The position numbers were made by a program, and so were the translations under genes. From Alteromonas lipotrueiana (lineage in GTDB: Bacteria; Pseudomonadota; Gammaproteobacteria; Enterobacterales; Alteromonadaceae), in assembly GCF_019249245.1 (NCBI RefSeq), contig NZ_JAESDK010000014.1, positions 1-64,000 on the forward strand: a stretch of DNA of 64,000 nt, read 5' to 3'. Numbering within the stretch: the first letter of the stretch is position 1; every line of letters begins with the position of its first letter. Below the pieces are notes generated by a model. It was not told where the DNA came from. It was given only the letters and a program-made list of their open reading frames with translations, and searched no databases. Below are positions 47,088 to 56,583 of the stretch, one piece after another.

Positions 47088-47132
47088 TTTGCTCAGGCAA
47101 GACAGGGCGATGCATTGCTTTGCCTGAGCAAA
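47088..47132 (+). promoter_or_regulatory. 13-bp perfect hairpin in the ppa leader
   Basis: TTTGCTCAGGCAA (47088-47100) and its exact reverse complement (47120-47132) enclose a 19-nt loop. It ends 36 nt before the ppa start codon and is followed by CTCCC, not by T, so it may be a leader structure or operator. Confidence 0.55.
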
Positions 47133-47168
47133 TCTCCCTTAGTTTGATTTAACACATAGGAACCATTT

Positions 47169-47702
47169 ATGAGTTTGAACACTGTACCTGCGGGTAACAA
47201 TTTACCTGACGAAATTAATGTCATTATTGAAATTCCGGCCCATGCTAACCCGGTAAAATACGAAGTAGACAAAGAAAGCGGCGCCATGTTTGTCGACCGT
47301 TTCATGGCTACATGCATGCACTATCCGGTTAATTATGGCTACGTTAATAACACATTGTCAGAAGATAACGATCCCGTAGATGTTTTGGTTATGACGCCGT
47401 TTCCTATTCATAGCGGCTCAGTTATCAAATGTCGTCCGGTGGGTGTATTGAATATGACCGACGAGTCAGGCAAAGATGCCAAAGTTCTGGCTGTACCGGT
47501 AGACAAGCTATCTACAATTTACCGTGATGTTCAAGAAATCACCGATGTTCCAGAGCTGACAAAACAGCAAATTGAGCACTTCTTTACTCACTATAAAGAT
47601 CTTGAGCCTGGCAAATGGGTGAAGATTGATGGTTGGGCAGATGCCGCCGCCGCTAAAGAAGAAATTGTAGGCAGTGTTAAGCGTTTCGAACAGTCTGCAT
47701 AA
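47169..47702 (+). CDS. ppa: Inorganic pyrophosphatase, family I
   Basis: 177 aa, cytoplasmic enzyme that splits pyrophosphate and pulls biosynthetic reactions forward. The signature [10 protein letters not shown] (metal-binding Asp triad), [23 protein letters not shown] and [10 protein letters not shown] match E. coli Ppa (176 aa). AGGAACC precedes the ATG. It is followed by a strong terminator. Confidence 0.97.
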   Translation: MSLNTVPAGNNLPDEINVIIEIPAHANPVKYEVDKESGAMFVDRFMATCMHYPVNYGYVNNTLSEDNDPVDVLVMTPFPIHSGSVIKCRPVGVLNMTDESGKDAKVLAVPVDKLSTIYRDVQEITDVPELTKQQIEHFFTHYKDLEPGKWVKIDGWADAAAAKEEIVGSVKRFEQSA

Positions 47703-47720
47703 TACTGATATGTGTCTGGT

Positions 47721-47752
47721 AAAAATCCGGTATCGAAAGAGGCCGGATTTTT
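47721..47752 (+). terminator. Terminator of ppa
   Basis: AAAAATCCGG and CCGGATTTTT form a perfect 10-bp stem around a 12-nt loop, starting 19 nt after the ppa stop. Confidence 0.92.
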
Positions 47753-48157
47753 ATGCCTGTTAATAATCCTACGCTGCCCATTATTACGTAAATTAAAAGA
47801 AAGAGTCCGATTTACTGCCTTACCTGATTCATATTCAAATCGCCAAAAGTATCCGGGTTAAAACGAATAAAAATAGATGCTGGTATTTTTCGAGCCATCG
47901 GTATTGTTTGCAATATTTATAAAAAGCGGGTGGCCACGCCTGAATCCTCAGCACTAACGTATTAACCAATAATGAAGTGCCTGAAAAATAGTATTCAAAT
48001 TTTTTATCATAGATAAGCACGTAGAACCATCTCATTACAGGTTCAGATTTATGGCTGTAAATATTTAATTATCGGATAGGAAGATGAATAGTGTCGAAAG
48101 TGAATTGCGGGTACGCCTGTAGTTGACTACCAGGCAAAATATCTGACTCAATACAAA
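47753..48157. other. Non-coding stretch between ppa and the PEP-CTERM genes
   Basis: About 400 bp, A+T-rich. No gene-like reading frame with family similarity, no RNA gene and no repeat recognised. Confidence 0.5.
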
Positions 48158-48190
48158 AGACTGCCGGCTAGCAGTACTAACCGGCAGTCT
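48158..48190 (-). terminator. Terminator of the first PEP-CTERM gene
   Basis: AGACTGCCGG / CCGGCAGTCT is a perfect 10-bp stem with a 13-nt loop. Read leftward it is followed by TTTTG. It lies about 53 bp after the stop codon at 48243. Confidence 0.88.
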
Positions 48191-48242
48191 TTAAAAGTTG
48201 CTCGTTTATATTGTGGCAATATTTACGGCAATAAGCGTGTAA

Positions 48243-48998
48243 TTAAGACTTACGACGGCTGGTAGCACCCAGACCTAACAAGCCTAGTGACATTATTGCG
48301 ATAGTTGAAGGTTCTGGTACTTCAAATACTGCACTCACATCACCGGTAACGGTTTGCTCACCTTCTAATGGAATAGTGTCAAAATCGCCATCCACACGTA
48401 CGCTCATGTAAAATGGGGTAGGCGATACAAAGTACGTATCACCATCGGCCGTTAATTCGAAATCGCGGAACATGAAATCAAACACACCGCCAAATCCATA
48501 CAACAGACCTACATTTTGTGCCAGATTCTCACTTGAACCCAGTAGCATATCGTCAGCGGTATTCGACAGATCTAACGAGGCTACATCATTTGCTACGGTG
48601 TCTTGATCGGCATCTAAGAACAATGAAAACGAGCCAGACTCGGCAGTCAATGAGGAGTTAGAGCCCATTGCACCTGGCGTCATTACTGTACCTGTGGCTG
48701 TGAAGGTGGCATACAGGTTGTAGTTTGCGCCGATTACAGAATTAATCTGAGAGCTATTGGCCGTACCATCATTACCAAATAACTGGTTCATTGAAGCGAA
48801 TGCAGTGGCCGTAAAGTTGCCGGCATCGTCAAAATTAATGACTTCGGTGTAACCGCCATTTAGCTTATCTGCAGTGATGACTTCACCACCATATGGGGTT
48901 TCATCAATCTGAAAGTCTAAAAAATCAGCCTGACTTGAAAAAGAAGCTGCAATACCAGCAGTAAGTGCTAAAGATTTTACTAGTGTCTTAAGTTTCAT
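48243..48998 (-). CDS. PEP-CTERM exported protein, paralogue 1 (PepA-like)
   Basis: 251 aa. The signal peptide (MKLKTLVKSLALTAGIAASFSSQA) is followed by a secreted domain and a C-terminal sorting tripartite tail: VPEPST, a hydrophobic stretch, then the basic end TSRRKS. An exosortase (EpsH-type) should recognise PEP and anchor or process the protein; that gene is not in the window. The body (ADKLNGGYTEVINF, ASMNQLF, LYATF) resembles the flocculation-associated PepA family as I recall it. It differs from the neighbour at 49561 by 24 substitutions without gaps. GGAGT precedes the ATG. A sigma-54 promoter lies at 49058-49074. Confidence 0.93.
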   Translation of the reverse strand: MKLKTLVKSLALTAGIAASFSSQADFLDFQIDETPYGGEVITADKLNGGYTEVINFDDAGNFTATAFASMNQLFGNDGTANSSQINSVIGANYNLYATFTATGTVMTPGAMGSNSSLTAESGSFSLFLDADQDTVANDVASLDLSNTADDMLLGSSENLAQNVGLLYGFGGVFDFMFRDFELTADGDTYFVSPTPFYMSVRVDGDFDTIPLEGEQTVTGDVSAVFEVPEPSTIAIMSLGLLGLGATSRRKS

Positions 48999-49057
48999 AT
49001 TTAGTACTCCAAAGTAAAAATTTAAATGAAGCTAGAATCAGCTTCTAATATTTAATT

Positions 49058-49074
49058 TGCAGACTATGTGCCAA
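49058..49074 (-). promoter_or_regulatory. Sigma-54 promoter of PEP-CTERM paralogue 1
   Basis: Read leftward: TTGGCAC-ATAGT-CTGCA. The GG and GC dinucleotides have the exact 12-nt register of -24/-12 (RpoN) promoters. It lies 60 bp before the start codon. The same element, even closer to consensus, precedes the second paralogue. Confidence 0.85.
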
Positions 49075-49110
49075 CTTGTATATCACTGATATTTAGCTAA
49101 ATTTATATGT

Positions 49111-49143
49111 GATCTTAATTGTTTGTAAATTTATTTGACACTT
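49111..49143 (-). promoter_or_regulatory. Upstream block shared by both PEP-CTERM genes (copy 1)
   Basis: 33 bp that match 24 of 33 positions at 50428-50460, placed 37 bp upstream of the sigma-54 element in both copies. It includes GATCT, TGTAAATT and GACAC segments. It could be an enhancer for an RpoN activator such as PrsR, but common descent of the whole upstream region explains part of the similarity. Confidence 0.4.
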
Positions 49144-49515
49144 TAGTATTAGATGATATTTGTCTAAATAAAAGAGGTTATTTATCGTGGCTTATATTGT
49201 CAGGCATAATTTTGGTAATAAGTTTTTTGCTATATCTTTACTATTAACCAAGAATTTTTAAAAAAGAATTAGAAAGCGATTTCAATATAGAAAACAGTAA
49301 GAGATGCTTATTGCGAAGTTATTTATAAAGAAGAATACAATTAGTTATAAAGGTTGAACGCTTAATAATTTTTATACGCCGAGTGGCAAGCTGAAGATAA
49401 CGAATCAATAATTTTAAAAATACAAACTACTCGTGCTATAAAGTGACCGCTTAGCCATAAGGCTTGAATCGTACTTACGAGCTCACGTTACCAAAGTTGA
49501 TGCTGATAAAATCAA
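49144..49515. other. Non-coding stretch between the two PEP-CTERM genes
   Basis: About 370 bp, very A+T-rich. No gene, RNA or repeat recognised. Confidence 0.5.
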
Positions 49516-49541
49516 AAAAGGCGACCCGAGGGCCGCCTTTT
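49516..49541 (-). terminator. Terminator of the second PEP-CTERM gene
   Basis: AAAAGGCG...CGCCTTTT stem with inner CCC/GGG pairing, about 20 bp after the stop at 49561. On the minus strand it is followed by TTTTTTGAT; it would work in both directions. Confidence 0.85.
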
Positions 49542-49560
49542 CAAACTTACGTGCGTACTA

Positions 49561-50316
49561 TTAAGACTTACGACGGCTGGTAGCGCCAAGGCCTAACAGA
49601 CCAAGTGATAATACCGCAATAGTTGATGGCTCTGGCACATCAAATACCGCACTTACGTCACCAGTTACACGTTGCTCACCTTCTAACGGTACAGTATCAA
49701 AATCACCATCTACACGCACACTCATATAAAATGGCGTTGGAGATACAAAATAAGTATCGCCGTCTGCAGTTAATTCGAAGTCACGGAACATGAAATCAAA
49801 TACACCGCCAAAACCGTAAAGAAGACCTACGTTTTCAGCCAGGTTGTCGCTTGAGCCTAGCAGTTTGTCATCAGACGTATTAGCCAGATCCAGTGTCGCT
49901 ACATCATTTGCAATGGTGTCCTGATTTTCATCAAGAAACAATGAGAACGAACCCGAATCAGCAGACAATGAAGAGTTGGCACCCATTGCGCCAGGAGTCA
50001 TTACCGTGCCTGAAGCAGTGAATGTTGCATACAGGTTGTAGTTAGCGCCAATTACAGAACCAATCTGTGAACTGTTCGCAGTACCATCATTACCAAACAG
50101 CTGATTCATAGAAGCAAATGCGCTTGCTGTGAAGTTACCCGCATCGTCAAAGCTAATGATTTCAGTGTAGCCGCCATTCAGTTTATCAGCGTTAACAACT
50201 TCACCACCGTAAGGGGTTTCGTCTATCTGGAAATCAAGAAAGTCAGCCTGACTTGAAAAAGATGCTGCAATACCAGCAGTAAGTGCTAAAGATTTTACTA
50301 ATGTTTTAAGTTTCAT
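49561..50316 (-). CDS. PEP-CTERM exported protein, paralogue 2 (PepA-like)
   Basis: 251 aa from the ATG at 50316, where GGAGT lies 8 nt upstream; the frame extends to 50379, but that would read through the promoter. Same layout as paralogue 1: identical signal peptide, secreted domain, VPEPST plus hydrophobic helix plus RRKS tail. The 24 differences are mostly conservative (I/V, S/T, E/D) and concentrated in residues about 40-165, while the stretch of about 45 residues from about 162 is unchanged. The pair is a tandem duplication kept under purifying selection. A near-consensus sigma-54 promoter lies at 50375-50391. Confidence 0.93.
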   Translation of the reverse strand: MKLKTLVKSLALTAGIAASFSSQADFLDFQIDETPYGGEVVNADKLNGGYTEIISFDDAGNFTASAFASMNQLFGNDGTANSSQIGSVIGANYNLYATFTASGTVMTPGAMGANSSLSADSGSFSLFLDENQDTIANDVATLDLANTSDDKLLGSSDNLAENVGLLYGFGGVFDFMFRDFELTADGDTYFVSPTPFYMSVRVDGDFDTVPLEGEQRVTGDVSAVFDVPEPSTIAVLSLGLLGLGATSRRKS

Positions 50317-50374
50317 ATTCCGAACTCCATATTCCAATTTGAAGTAATGCTTTAATAAGCGTCTAACTAGATAC

Positions 50375-50391
50375 AGCATCTACCGTGCCAA
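50375..50391 (-). promoter_or_regulatory. Sigma-54 promoter of PEP-CTERM paralogue 2
   Basis: Read leftward: TTGGCACG-GTAG-ATGCT, an excellent match to TTGGCACG-N4-TTGCW, 59 bp before the start codon. Confidence 0.9.
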
Positions 50392-50427
50392 CTTTTAAGT
50401 AATTGATTTTAATATGTTTTTAGTTTT

Positions 50428-50460
50428 GATCTAAATCTTCTGTAAATTATGTCGACACAT
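50428..50460 (-). promoter_or_regulatory. Upstream block shared by both PEP-CTERM genes (copy 2)
   Basis: Counterpart of 49111-49143 at the same 37-bp distance from the sigma-54 element. This copy contains the palindrome TGTCGACA. A possible activator site. Confidence 0.4.
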
Positions 50461-50909
50461 GGATTAGAAGTTAAATTAATGATTATTAAAGGTTTGTTTA
50501 ATTACTAATCAAGTGTTTTGGGGTTTGAGTGTTGTATAGGGTTATATTCCTACCACCGCTAATAGCATTGCATCGCTGTGAGTTGTTTTGCTTCCTGTTC
50601 AAACTGTCCAGGAACCGATGGGTACACTCGGTTTGAGCTATAAATACTTTGATGCTATTGATACAAACGAGGACACTGACATGACGGTACAATAATAATT
50701 TGTACGAAGCGGGGTTGGAAAAACCATGCTACCTGAAAATTTATCCGGAGCGATACGCTTCCAATATCGAAAACACCAATCATTTCGCTTTTTACTCACC
50801 GTCGGTCAAAATTAGCCAACGCAATTTAGCGATAAGTTGCGGGTTAATATGTATCCATTTTATGAAATAATAGAGCCGATGAATTATTGAACACCAAGGG
50901 GTGAAGTTC
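50461..50909. other. Non-coding stretch upstream of the DUF3299 gene
   Basis: About 450 bp; no gene with recognisable similarity on either strand, and no RNA gene or repeat recognised. Confidence 0.5.
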
Positions 50910-51371
50910 GTGTTGAAATCAGTATTACTCTTATTGTTGCTGTGTAGCAGTATTGCATGGGCCGAAGAGCCAACAGAAGTCTACTGGGAAGATTTAGTGC
51001 CCGTTGGCTTTGATGAACAAAGTACGCGTTCAATAAATCATGATGGTAGCATGACTCAATTACAGCCGAATGCGCCGATAGTGCCAAAATACGATGGGAA
51101 ACGTGTAAAGGTTCCTGGCTTTGTGGTACCGCTTGAAGGTACCTCTGAATTAACCACCGAGTTTCTTCTGGTTCCTTATTTTGGTGCCTGTATTCATGTC
51201 CCACCCCCTCCGTCAAATCAAATTGTTCATGTAACCTTTGAAAAGGGCGTTGCGATTGACGATTTGTACGATGCGGTTTGGGTTACCGGTGTATTGTCGA
51301 CAGAAGGGTGGAAAGGCGATATCGCCACCGTGGGCTACCGTTTAACCGGAGAATCAGTCTCGGCTTTTTAA
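50910..51371 (+). CDS. DUF3299 periplasmic protein
   Basis: 153 aa from a GTG at 50910, which places AAGGGG 8 nt upstream; a GTG at 50901 is also possible but overlaps that ribosome site. A signal peptide ending at AWA is followed by the domain with GKRVKVPGFVVPLEGTSELTTEFLLVPYFGACIHVPPPPSNQIV, the DUF3299 hallmark. The Cys in GACIHVPPPP is invariant as far as I recall. Function unknown. A possible hairpin GGGCTGG...CCAGCCC with a 28-nt loop follows at 51416-51457. Confidence 0.88.
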   Translation: MLKSVLLLLLLCSSIAWAEEPTEVYWEDLVPVGFDEQSTRSINHDGSMTQLQPNAPIVPKYDGKRVKVPGFVVPLEGTSELTTEFLLVPYFGACIHVPPPPSNQIVHVTFEKGVAIDDLYDAVWVTGVLSTEGWKGDIATVGYRLTGESVSAF

Positions 51372-51548
51372 AGCGCTACCACCACGCTACGTATCGGTTA
51401 ATGAGTTTGAATGATGGGCTGGCAAGCATTTTGAATAATGTTTAATTAAACCAGCCCGAGCATAAGAATTATGTGATTTTTTCCTGTTTGCCCGGGTTTT
51501 GTAACTGCGAAGTGTAAATACTTCAAACAATCCGGCGAGGGAAAACTC

Positions 51549-52382
51549 ATGAAAAAAGCATTGGTAGTTGAAGGCGGCGCTATGCGCGGTATTTTTGCCG
51601 CTGGTGTGCTGGATGTCTTTTTGTCCAAGGGGTGTATGTTCGACTACGCTATTGGTGTGTCGGCCGGAGCGACTAACTTATCTACTTTCGCAGCTGGCAT
51701 TCCGGGTCTTAGTCGTAAGCTTATTACCGACTATGCAACGCGACGTGAATTTTTTAGCCCGCTGCGCTTTATTCGCGGCGGTCATATGACCGACGTTCAC
51801 TGGTTGTGGCATCAGGCCCGGGCGCAACTTGACCAACAGGGCTCTCAACGAGAAGGTACGTTACCTGTCTATGTGGGTGTTACCAATGTAGACACAGGTA
51901 AATGTGATTATTTACGGGCAAACGCCGACAATATTAATGACCTGATGGTAGCCTCGTGTTCTATTCCTGTCGCTTACCGCGATCAGCCTCAAATTGGTGA
52001 TCATCGTTATGTCGACGGTGGAGTAGGCGACTCAATTCCGGTACGCAAAGCCTACGAAATGGGAGCTCGGGAAATTACGGTAGTATTATCGCAGCCATTA
52101 GGATTTTCTAAACCGTCGACGCATTCGGGTTGGTTGCTTGAAAAGCTTTATGGTCATCAACCGGCCTTACTTTACACTTTGTTACAGCGTCCGCAGATCT
52201 ATAACGATACCTTAGCGTTTTTGCAAAATCCGCCTGCCGATTTGCAGTTAAACATTATCGCCCCACCCGCCGGATTTAATGTAAAAAGGCTGACCATGGA
52301 CCGCCACAAACTTGATCGCGGTTATAAGCATGGAAAAATTGCTGCGCTACGTATGCTCAGACGGGCTCGACGCGCAGCATAG
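51549..52382 (+). CDS. Patatin-like phospholipase (YjjU/RssA group)
   Basis: 277 aa. The catalytic dyad is present: Ser in GVSAG (about residue 38, after the glycine-rich oxyanion loop EGGAMRGIF) and Asp in VDGGVGDSIP (about 157). No signal peptide, so cytoplasmic or peripheral. It is expected to hydrolyse acyl esters of phospholipids; the physiological substrate is unknown. It is convergent with the 2OG oxygenase gene 4 bp away. Confidence 0.92.
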   Translation: MKKALVVEGGAMRGIFAAGVLDVFLSKGCMFDYAIGVSAGATNLSTFAAGIPGLSRKLITDYATRREFFSPLRFIRGGHMTDVHWLWHQARAQLDQQGSQREGTLPVYVGVTNVDTGKCDYLRANADNINDLMVASCSIPVAYRDQPQIGDHRYVDGGVGDSIPVRKAYEMGAREITVVLSQPLGFSKPSTHSGWLLEKLYGHQPALLYTLLQRPQIYNDTLAFLQNPPADLQLNIIAPPAGFNVKRLTMDRHKLDRGYKHGKIAALRMLRRARRAA

Positions 52383-52386
52383 ACAA

Positions 52387-53100
52387 TTATTGTTCGGGTG
52401 TATAAATATGCTCTGCACGGCTAAATAAAAGCCACGAAGTCAAAATGTACTTATCGTTACTCTTTGGCACCTGCCCACGATGGGTATGTGTAAAGTACGC
52501 AGGTGCAATAACCATAGTGCCGGCTTTGGGTTTGATTGACCGGTTCTGATAATAAAAGTCGGTTTCTCCCCCTTCTTCCACATCGTTAAGGTAATACATA
52601 AACAGCAGGGTACGATGCAGAGCTTCATTGTGGGGCAGTTGTGGAAACACTTCTGAATGCCAGTAGGGATAACCGCCTTCGCCTGCCGTGTAACGCTGAG
52701 CGTTAATCTCGCCTACCCGAAACAGGTAATTTAAAAGGTTGGGTAAATTGGGTTTACCTACTTCTTCAAAATTTTGGCCCGTAAGTTTGACCGGCTCGCC
52801 GGTTTCAGGATGGCGAACTGTAAGTCCGATAGGGCCTACCAGCGCGAAAAAATATTTTTCGATATAGCTAAGTAGTGCGTTTCCGGTCTTCTCCATGACG
52901 GGTTTAAATAAAGGCGCAAATTCATTGTTGTCACTAAACGAGACATCAACGCTACGCTTTTTATCAAGATCGATACCGCCGCCGGTTTTACCGGCGACCA
53001 AATTTGGACTTTGGTCAAACTGAGTAATAATGTCCTGACACAACGAGCGCGGCAAAACATCCTCAATTACTTCGATAAAATCGGTTTTTTCACCGTACAT
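52387..53100 (-). CDS. 2-oxoglutarate/Fe(II) oxygenase, prolyl 4-hydroxylase type
   Basis: 237 aa. The C-terminal half shows the double-stranded beta-helix: WHSEVFPQLPHNEALHRTLLFMYYLNDVEEGGETDF, KPKAGTMVIAPAYFTHTHRGQVP and KYILTSWLLF. The first metal motif reads His-x-Glu (WHSE), not the usual His-x-Asp, and the distal His is in HTHRG. It may hydroxylate a protein proline or a small molecule. GGAAG lies 8 nt before the ATG. The thioesterase gene lies 17 bp upstream on the same strand. Confidence 0.85.
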   Translation of the reverse strand: MYGEKTDFIEVIEDVLPRSLCQDIITQFDQSPNLVAGKTGGGIDLDKKRSVDVSFSDNNEFAPLFKPVMEKTGNALLSYIEKYFFALVGPIGLTVRHPETGEPVKLTGQNFEEVGKPNLPNLLNYLFRVGEINAQRYTAGEGGYPYWHSEVFPQLPHNEALHRTLLFMYYLNDVEEGGETDFYYQNRSIKPKAGTMVIAPAYFTHTHRGQVPKSNDKYILTSWLLFSRAEHIYTPEQ

Positions 53101-53117
53101 GCTTATTACTTCCTAAC

Positions 53118-53528
53118 TTATTTTTCTTTGAAATGCGCCATTAACTCATTTTTGACAGCATCTGAAATGGGGGCAGAACGCTGGCTTTTAAAATCGAAGT
53201 GCACCAGAGTTGTGGTACCGGTGGCGCATTTCACATCGTTTTGCCAGGCTTCTTGTAACGTTTCAAAAGAACTTTTACCGACCCGGCTGATAAACGTCTT
53301 GATAGTAACCGGTTTGCCGTAAAATAACTGGGCATGAAAGTCGACATGATAGCTGGCCAGAATTAAAGGCCAGTTCGTTAAGTCCAGCTCTGGGGTAAAA
53401 AAGCGAAAGATGGGATCCCGGCCTGCTTCAAACCATTGCACCAGAGCGGTATTGCCCACATGACCCAATGCATCGGTTTCGCAAAAGCGTACATCAAAAG
53501 TAGTTTCTAAAGGCAAGTTTTCAGACAT
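53118..53528 (-). CDS. Hotdog-fold acyl-CoA thioesterase (YbgC/4HBT type)
   Basis: 136 aa single hotdog domain. The active-site region is FCETDALGHVGNTALVQWFEAGRD, where Asp of ETDALGHV is the expected catalytic residue and ALVQWFEAGR replaces the YLRWFEEAR-like helix. It hydrolyses an acyl-CoA thioester; the substrate is unknown. It may be co-transcribed with the 2OG oxygenase 17 bp downstream. Confidence 0.9.
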   Translation of the reverse strand: MSENLPLETTFDVRFCETDALGHVGNTALVQWFEAGRDPIFRFFTPELDLTNWPLILASYHVDFHAQLFYGKPVTIKTFISRVGKSSFETLQEAWQNDVKCATGTTTLVHFDFKSQRSAPISDAVKNELMAHFKEK

Positions 53529-53596
53529 TATACAACTTGTTAATTAATCGTTATAAGGGTTTGCCCACCATAGCATGGCGGGCAATAGGGTCAATA

Positions 53597-56431
53597 TCAG
53601 CGTTGTTGTTCAAGCAGCGGCTTCAAGAAACGCCCCGTATGGGAAGCTTCAACTTCAGCCACTTCTTCAGGGGTACCTTCGGCAATAATTAAGCCTCCCC
53701 CTGAACCACCTTCGGGGCCCAAATCAACAATCCAGTCGGCGGTTTTTATTACATCAAGGTTATGTTCGATTACCACCACTGTGTTGCCATGGTCGCGCAA
53801 ACGATGCAATACGGCCAGCAACTGTTTGATGTCGGCAAAGTGCAAGCCAGTTGTCGGCTCATCTAAAATATATAAAGTTTGCCCGGTATCGCGTTTTGAC
53901 AATTCCCGCGCCAGTTTCACCCGTTGAGCTTCACCGCCAGAAAGGGTGGTGGCCGCCTGTCCCAGCTTGATATACGCCAAGCCAACATCGGTCAGAGTTT
54001 GCAGTTTTCGGGCAATAGACGGAATAGGGTCAAAAAACTGTCTGGCTTCTTCTACCGTCATACTTAGCACTTCATTAATATTTTGCCCTTTGTACTGTAT
54101 TTCGAGGGTTTCACGGTTATAGCGCTTGCCCTTACAAACATCGCAAGGCACATACACATCGGGTAAAAAGTGCATTTCTACCTTAATAACCCCATCACCC
54201 TGACAGGCTTCGCAACGACCGCCTTTAACATTAAAGCTAAACCGCCCGGGTTTGTACCCACGTGAGCGGGCTTCCTGAGTGCCTGCAAACAGTTCACGAA
54301 TTGGTGTGAATATGCCAGCGTAAGTAGCCGGGTTAGAGCGAGGCGTGCGCCCGATAGGGCTTTGATCAATATCGACCACTTTGTCGAGCAAGTCTAAGCC
54401 TGACATGCTTTTATGAGCAGCGGGTTCATTCGCGGTGGCATTGTTTAGCTCGCGTTGGGCTATACGGTAGAACGTATCGTTTATCAGAGTTGATTTGCCT
54501 GAACCCGATACGCCGGTAACACAGGTCATCAGCCCTGCGGGTATTGCCAGGGTAACATCCTGCAAATTATTGCCCGTAGCGCCTTCCAGGGTTACCCACT
54601 TGTCTTTTTGAGGCGGGTTTCGCTGTTCCGGAACTTCAATTCTCTCTCGACCTGAAAGGTATTTCCCGGTAAGTGAGTCTTCACAATTTAGTATATCATC
54701 CAGTGAGCCCGCTGCAATAATTTCTCCACCGTGCGTGCCGGCTCCCGGCCCAATATCAATCACATAGTCTGCTTCACGAATGGCGTCTTCGTCATGCTCA
54801 ACCACCAACACGGTATTGCCCAGGTCGCGTAATCGGGTAAGGGTTTTTAAAAGCCGCTCATTGTCGCGCTGATGTAAGCCAATAGAAGGCTCATCCAGTA
54901 CGTACATTACGCCCACGAGGCCCGCGCCAATTTGGCTGGCCAGACGAATACGCTGCGCTTCACCGCCAGACAACGTATCGGCGCTGCGTGACAAGCTTAA
55001 GTAATTAAGGCCCACATTGATCAGAAAGCTCAGCCGGTCCTGAATTTCTTTAAGAATTTTTTCTGCAATCTGACCTTTCTGGCCGGGCAAATCCAATGAT
55101 TCGAAAAATTCAAATGCACCGGCAATCGACATATCAGCGATTTTGGGTAAGTTCGTATTTTGAATGAAAACATTACGCGATTCTTCGCGCAAACGCGACC
55201 CTCCACAGCTATTACACGGCTGCTGGGCAAGATATTTGGCGAGCTCATCACGTACGGCATTTGACTCGGTTTCCCGATAACGCCGTTCCATATTTGGAAT
55301 AACGCCTTCAAATGGGTGCTTACGCTCCATAATGTCGCCGCGGTCATTGATGTATTTGAACTTCAGCGATTTGCCCTTTGAACCATACAGCACTATATCC
55401 TTGGCTTTGGGGGGTAATTCTCCAAAAGGCTTGGTTAAATCAAAATCATAATGGTCGGCTACGGCCTGCAGCATCTGAAAATAATAATAGCTGCGTTTGT
55501 CCCAGCCGCGAATAGCGCCTCCGGATAAACTTAGTTCATCGTTTGTCAAAATTCGGGTGGGATCAAAAAATTGTCGGGTGCCCAAACCGTCACAGGTTGG
55601 ACACGCACCCGCCGGGTTATTAAAGGAAAACAGGCGCGGTTCGAGTTCGCTAATACTGTAACCACAGTGAGGGCAGGCAAAGTTGGCAGAAAACACCGTC
55701 TCTAAAGCGTTGGGGTCGTCCATGTCAGCAATTTTTGCATTGCCACCTGACAGCTCCAGTGCGGTTTCGAAAGACTCTGCCAGTCTGAGCTGCAAATCTT
55801 CGCGTACTTTGAAGCGGTCCACCACAACTTCAATGGTGTGTTTTTTATGTAAATCGAGCTCTGGAGGATCGGAAAGATCGCACACTTCACCATCAATTCG
55901 GGCACGAATAAATCCCTGAGCGGCCAGGTTCTGCAGCATTTTGACATGCTCGCCCTTTCGGTCTGAGATAACCGGGGCCAACAACATTAGCTTTGAGCCT
56001 TCAGGCATTGCCAGTACTTTATCTACCATCTGACTGATGGTCTGTGCATCCAGCGGTACATCGTGAGTCGGGCAGCGTGGTGTACCTACCCGGGCAAACA
56101 TCAGGCGCAAATAATCATAAATTTCGGTGATGGTACCCACAGTAGAACGTGGATTGTGCGAGGTGGATTTTTGTTCGATAGAAATGGCTGGAGACAGCCC
56201 TTCGATATGATCCACATCGGGTTTTTCCATCATTGATAAAAATTGCCGAGCGTAGGCCGACAGAGACTCAACATACCGGCGCTGGCCTTCCGCATACAGC
56301 GTATCGAAAGCGAGGGAGGATTTTCCCGAACCAGATAACCCGGTGATCACCACCAGTTTGTCTCTGGGAATTGTTAAATCGACATTCTTCAGATTGTGGG
56401 TGCGGGCACCACGTATTTCGATTTTATCCAT
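53597..56431 (-). CDS. uvrA: Excinuclease ABC subunit A
   Basis: 944 aa (E. coli 940). Damage-recognition ATPase of nucleotide excision repair. Two ABC modules have Walker [15 protein letters not shown] and [14 protein letters not shown], and both ABC signatures are seen ([26 protein letters not shown]). Zinc fingers are [10 protein letters not shown]...CPTCDGLG and CEACQGDG...[10 protein letters not shown]. No good LexA box was found upstream; a 7-bp inverted repeat, CAGTATG-C-CATACTG, lies at 56458-56472, 27 bp before the start. Confidence 0.98.
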   Translation of the reverse strand: MDKIEIRGARTHNLKNVDLTIPRDKLVVITGLSGSGKSSLAFDTLYAEGQRRYVESLSAYARQFLSMMEKPDVDHIEGLSPAISIEQKSTSHNPRSTVGTITEIYDYLRLMFARVGTPRCPTHDVPLDAQTISQMVDKVLAMPEGSKLMLLAPVISDRKGEHVKMLQNLAAQGFIRARIDGEVCDLSDPPELDLHKKHTIEVVVDRFKVREDLQLRLAESFETALELSGGNAKIADMDDPNALETVFSANFACPHCGYSISELEPRLFSFNNPAGACPTCDGLGTRQFFDPTRILTNDELSLSGGAIRGWDKRSYYYFQMLQAVADHYDFDLTKPFGELPPKAKDIVLYGSKGKSLKFKYINDRGDIMERKHPFEGVIPNMERRYRETESNAVRDELAKYLAQQPCNSCGGSRLREESRNVFIQNTNLPKIADMSIAGAFEFFESLDLPGQKGQIAEKILKEIQDRLSFLINVGLNYLSLSRSADTLSGGEAQRIRLASQIGAGLVGVMYVLDEPSIGLHQRDNERLLKTLTRLRDLGNTVLVVEHDEDAIREADYVIDIGPGAGTHGGEIIAAGSLDDILNCEDSLTGKYLSGRERIEVPEQRNPPQKDKWVTLEGATGNNLQDVTLAIPAGLMTCVTGVSGSGKSTLINDTFYRIAQRELNNATANEPAAHKSMSGLDLLDKVVDIDQSPIGRTPRSNPATYAGIFTPIRELFAGTQEARSRGYKPGRFSFNVKGGRCEACQGDGVIKVEMHFLPDVYVPCDVCKGKRYNRETLEIQYKGQNINEVLSMTVEEARQFFDPIPSIARKLQTLTDVGLAYIKLGQAATTLSGGEAQRVKLARELSKRDTGQTLYILDEPTTGLHFADIKQLLAVLHRLRDHGNTVVVIEHNLDVIKTADWIVDLGPEGGSGGGLIIAEGTPEEVAEVEASHTGRFLKPLLEQQR

Positions 56432-56583
56432 TGAAACCCATCAATTGCCAAAAGATCCAGTATGCCATACTGAGTCTTGAAAATAATCTTTAGTTACGCC
56501 TGCAGCCCTGTGCAGATCACCTTGAAGGGGTAATCGTCCAATAGGCGCAGGCAGAATTTATGGTACACTTTGCAGCTTATTAA

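Noticed and set aside
47835..48035. 66-codon frame between ppa and the PEP-CTERM genes
   Set aside because: No ribosome site and an irregular aromatic-rich translation; looks random.
50498..50692. 64-codon minus-strand frame before the DUF3299 gene
   Set aside because: No similarity, no ribosome site, and no conserved neighbours.
56500..56515. CTG-N10-CAG before uvrA as a LexA box
   Set aside because: The spacing fits, but the centre (CAGCCCTGTG) is G+C-rich and lacks the TATATA character of LexA sites.
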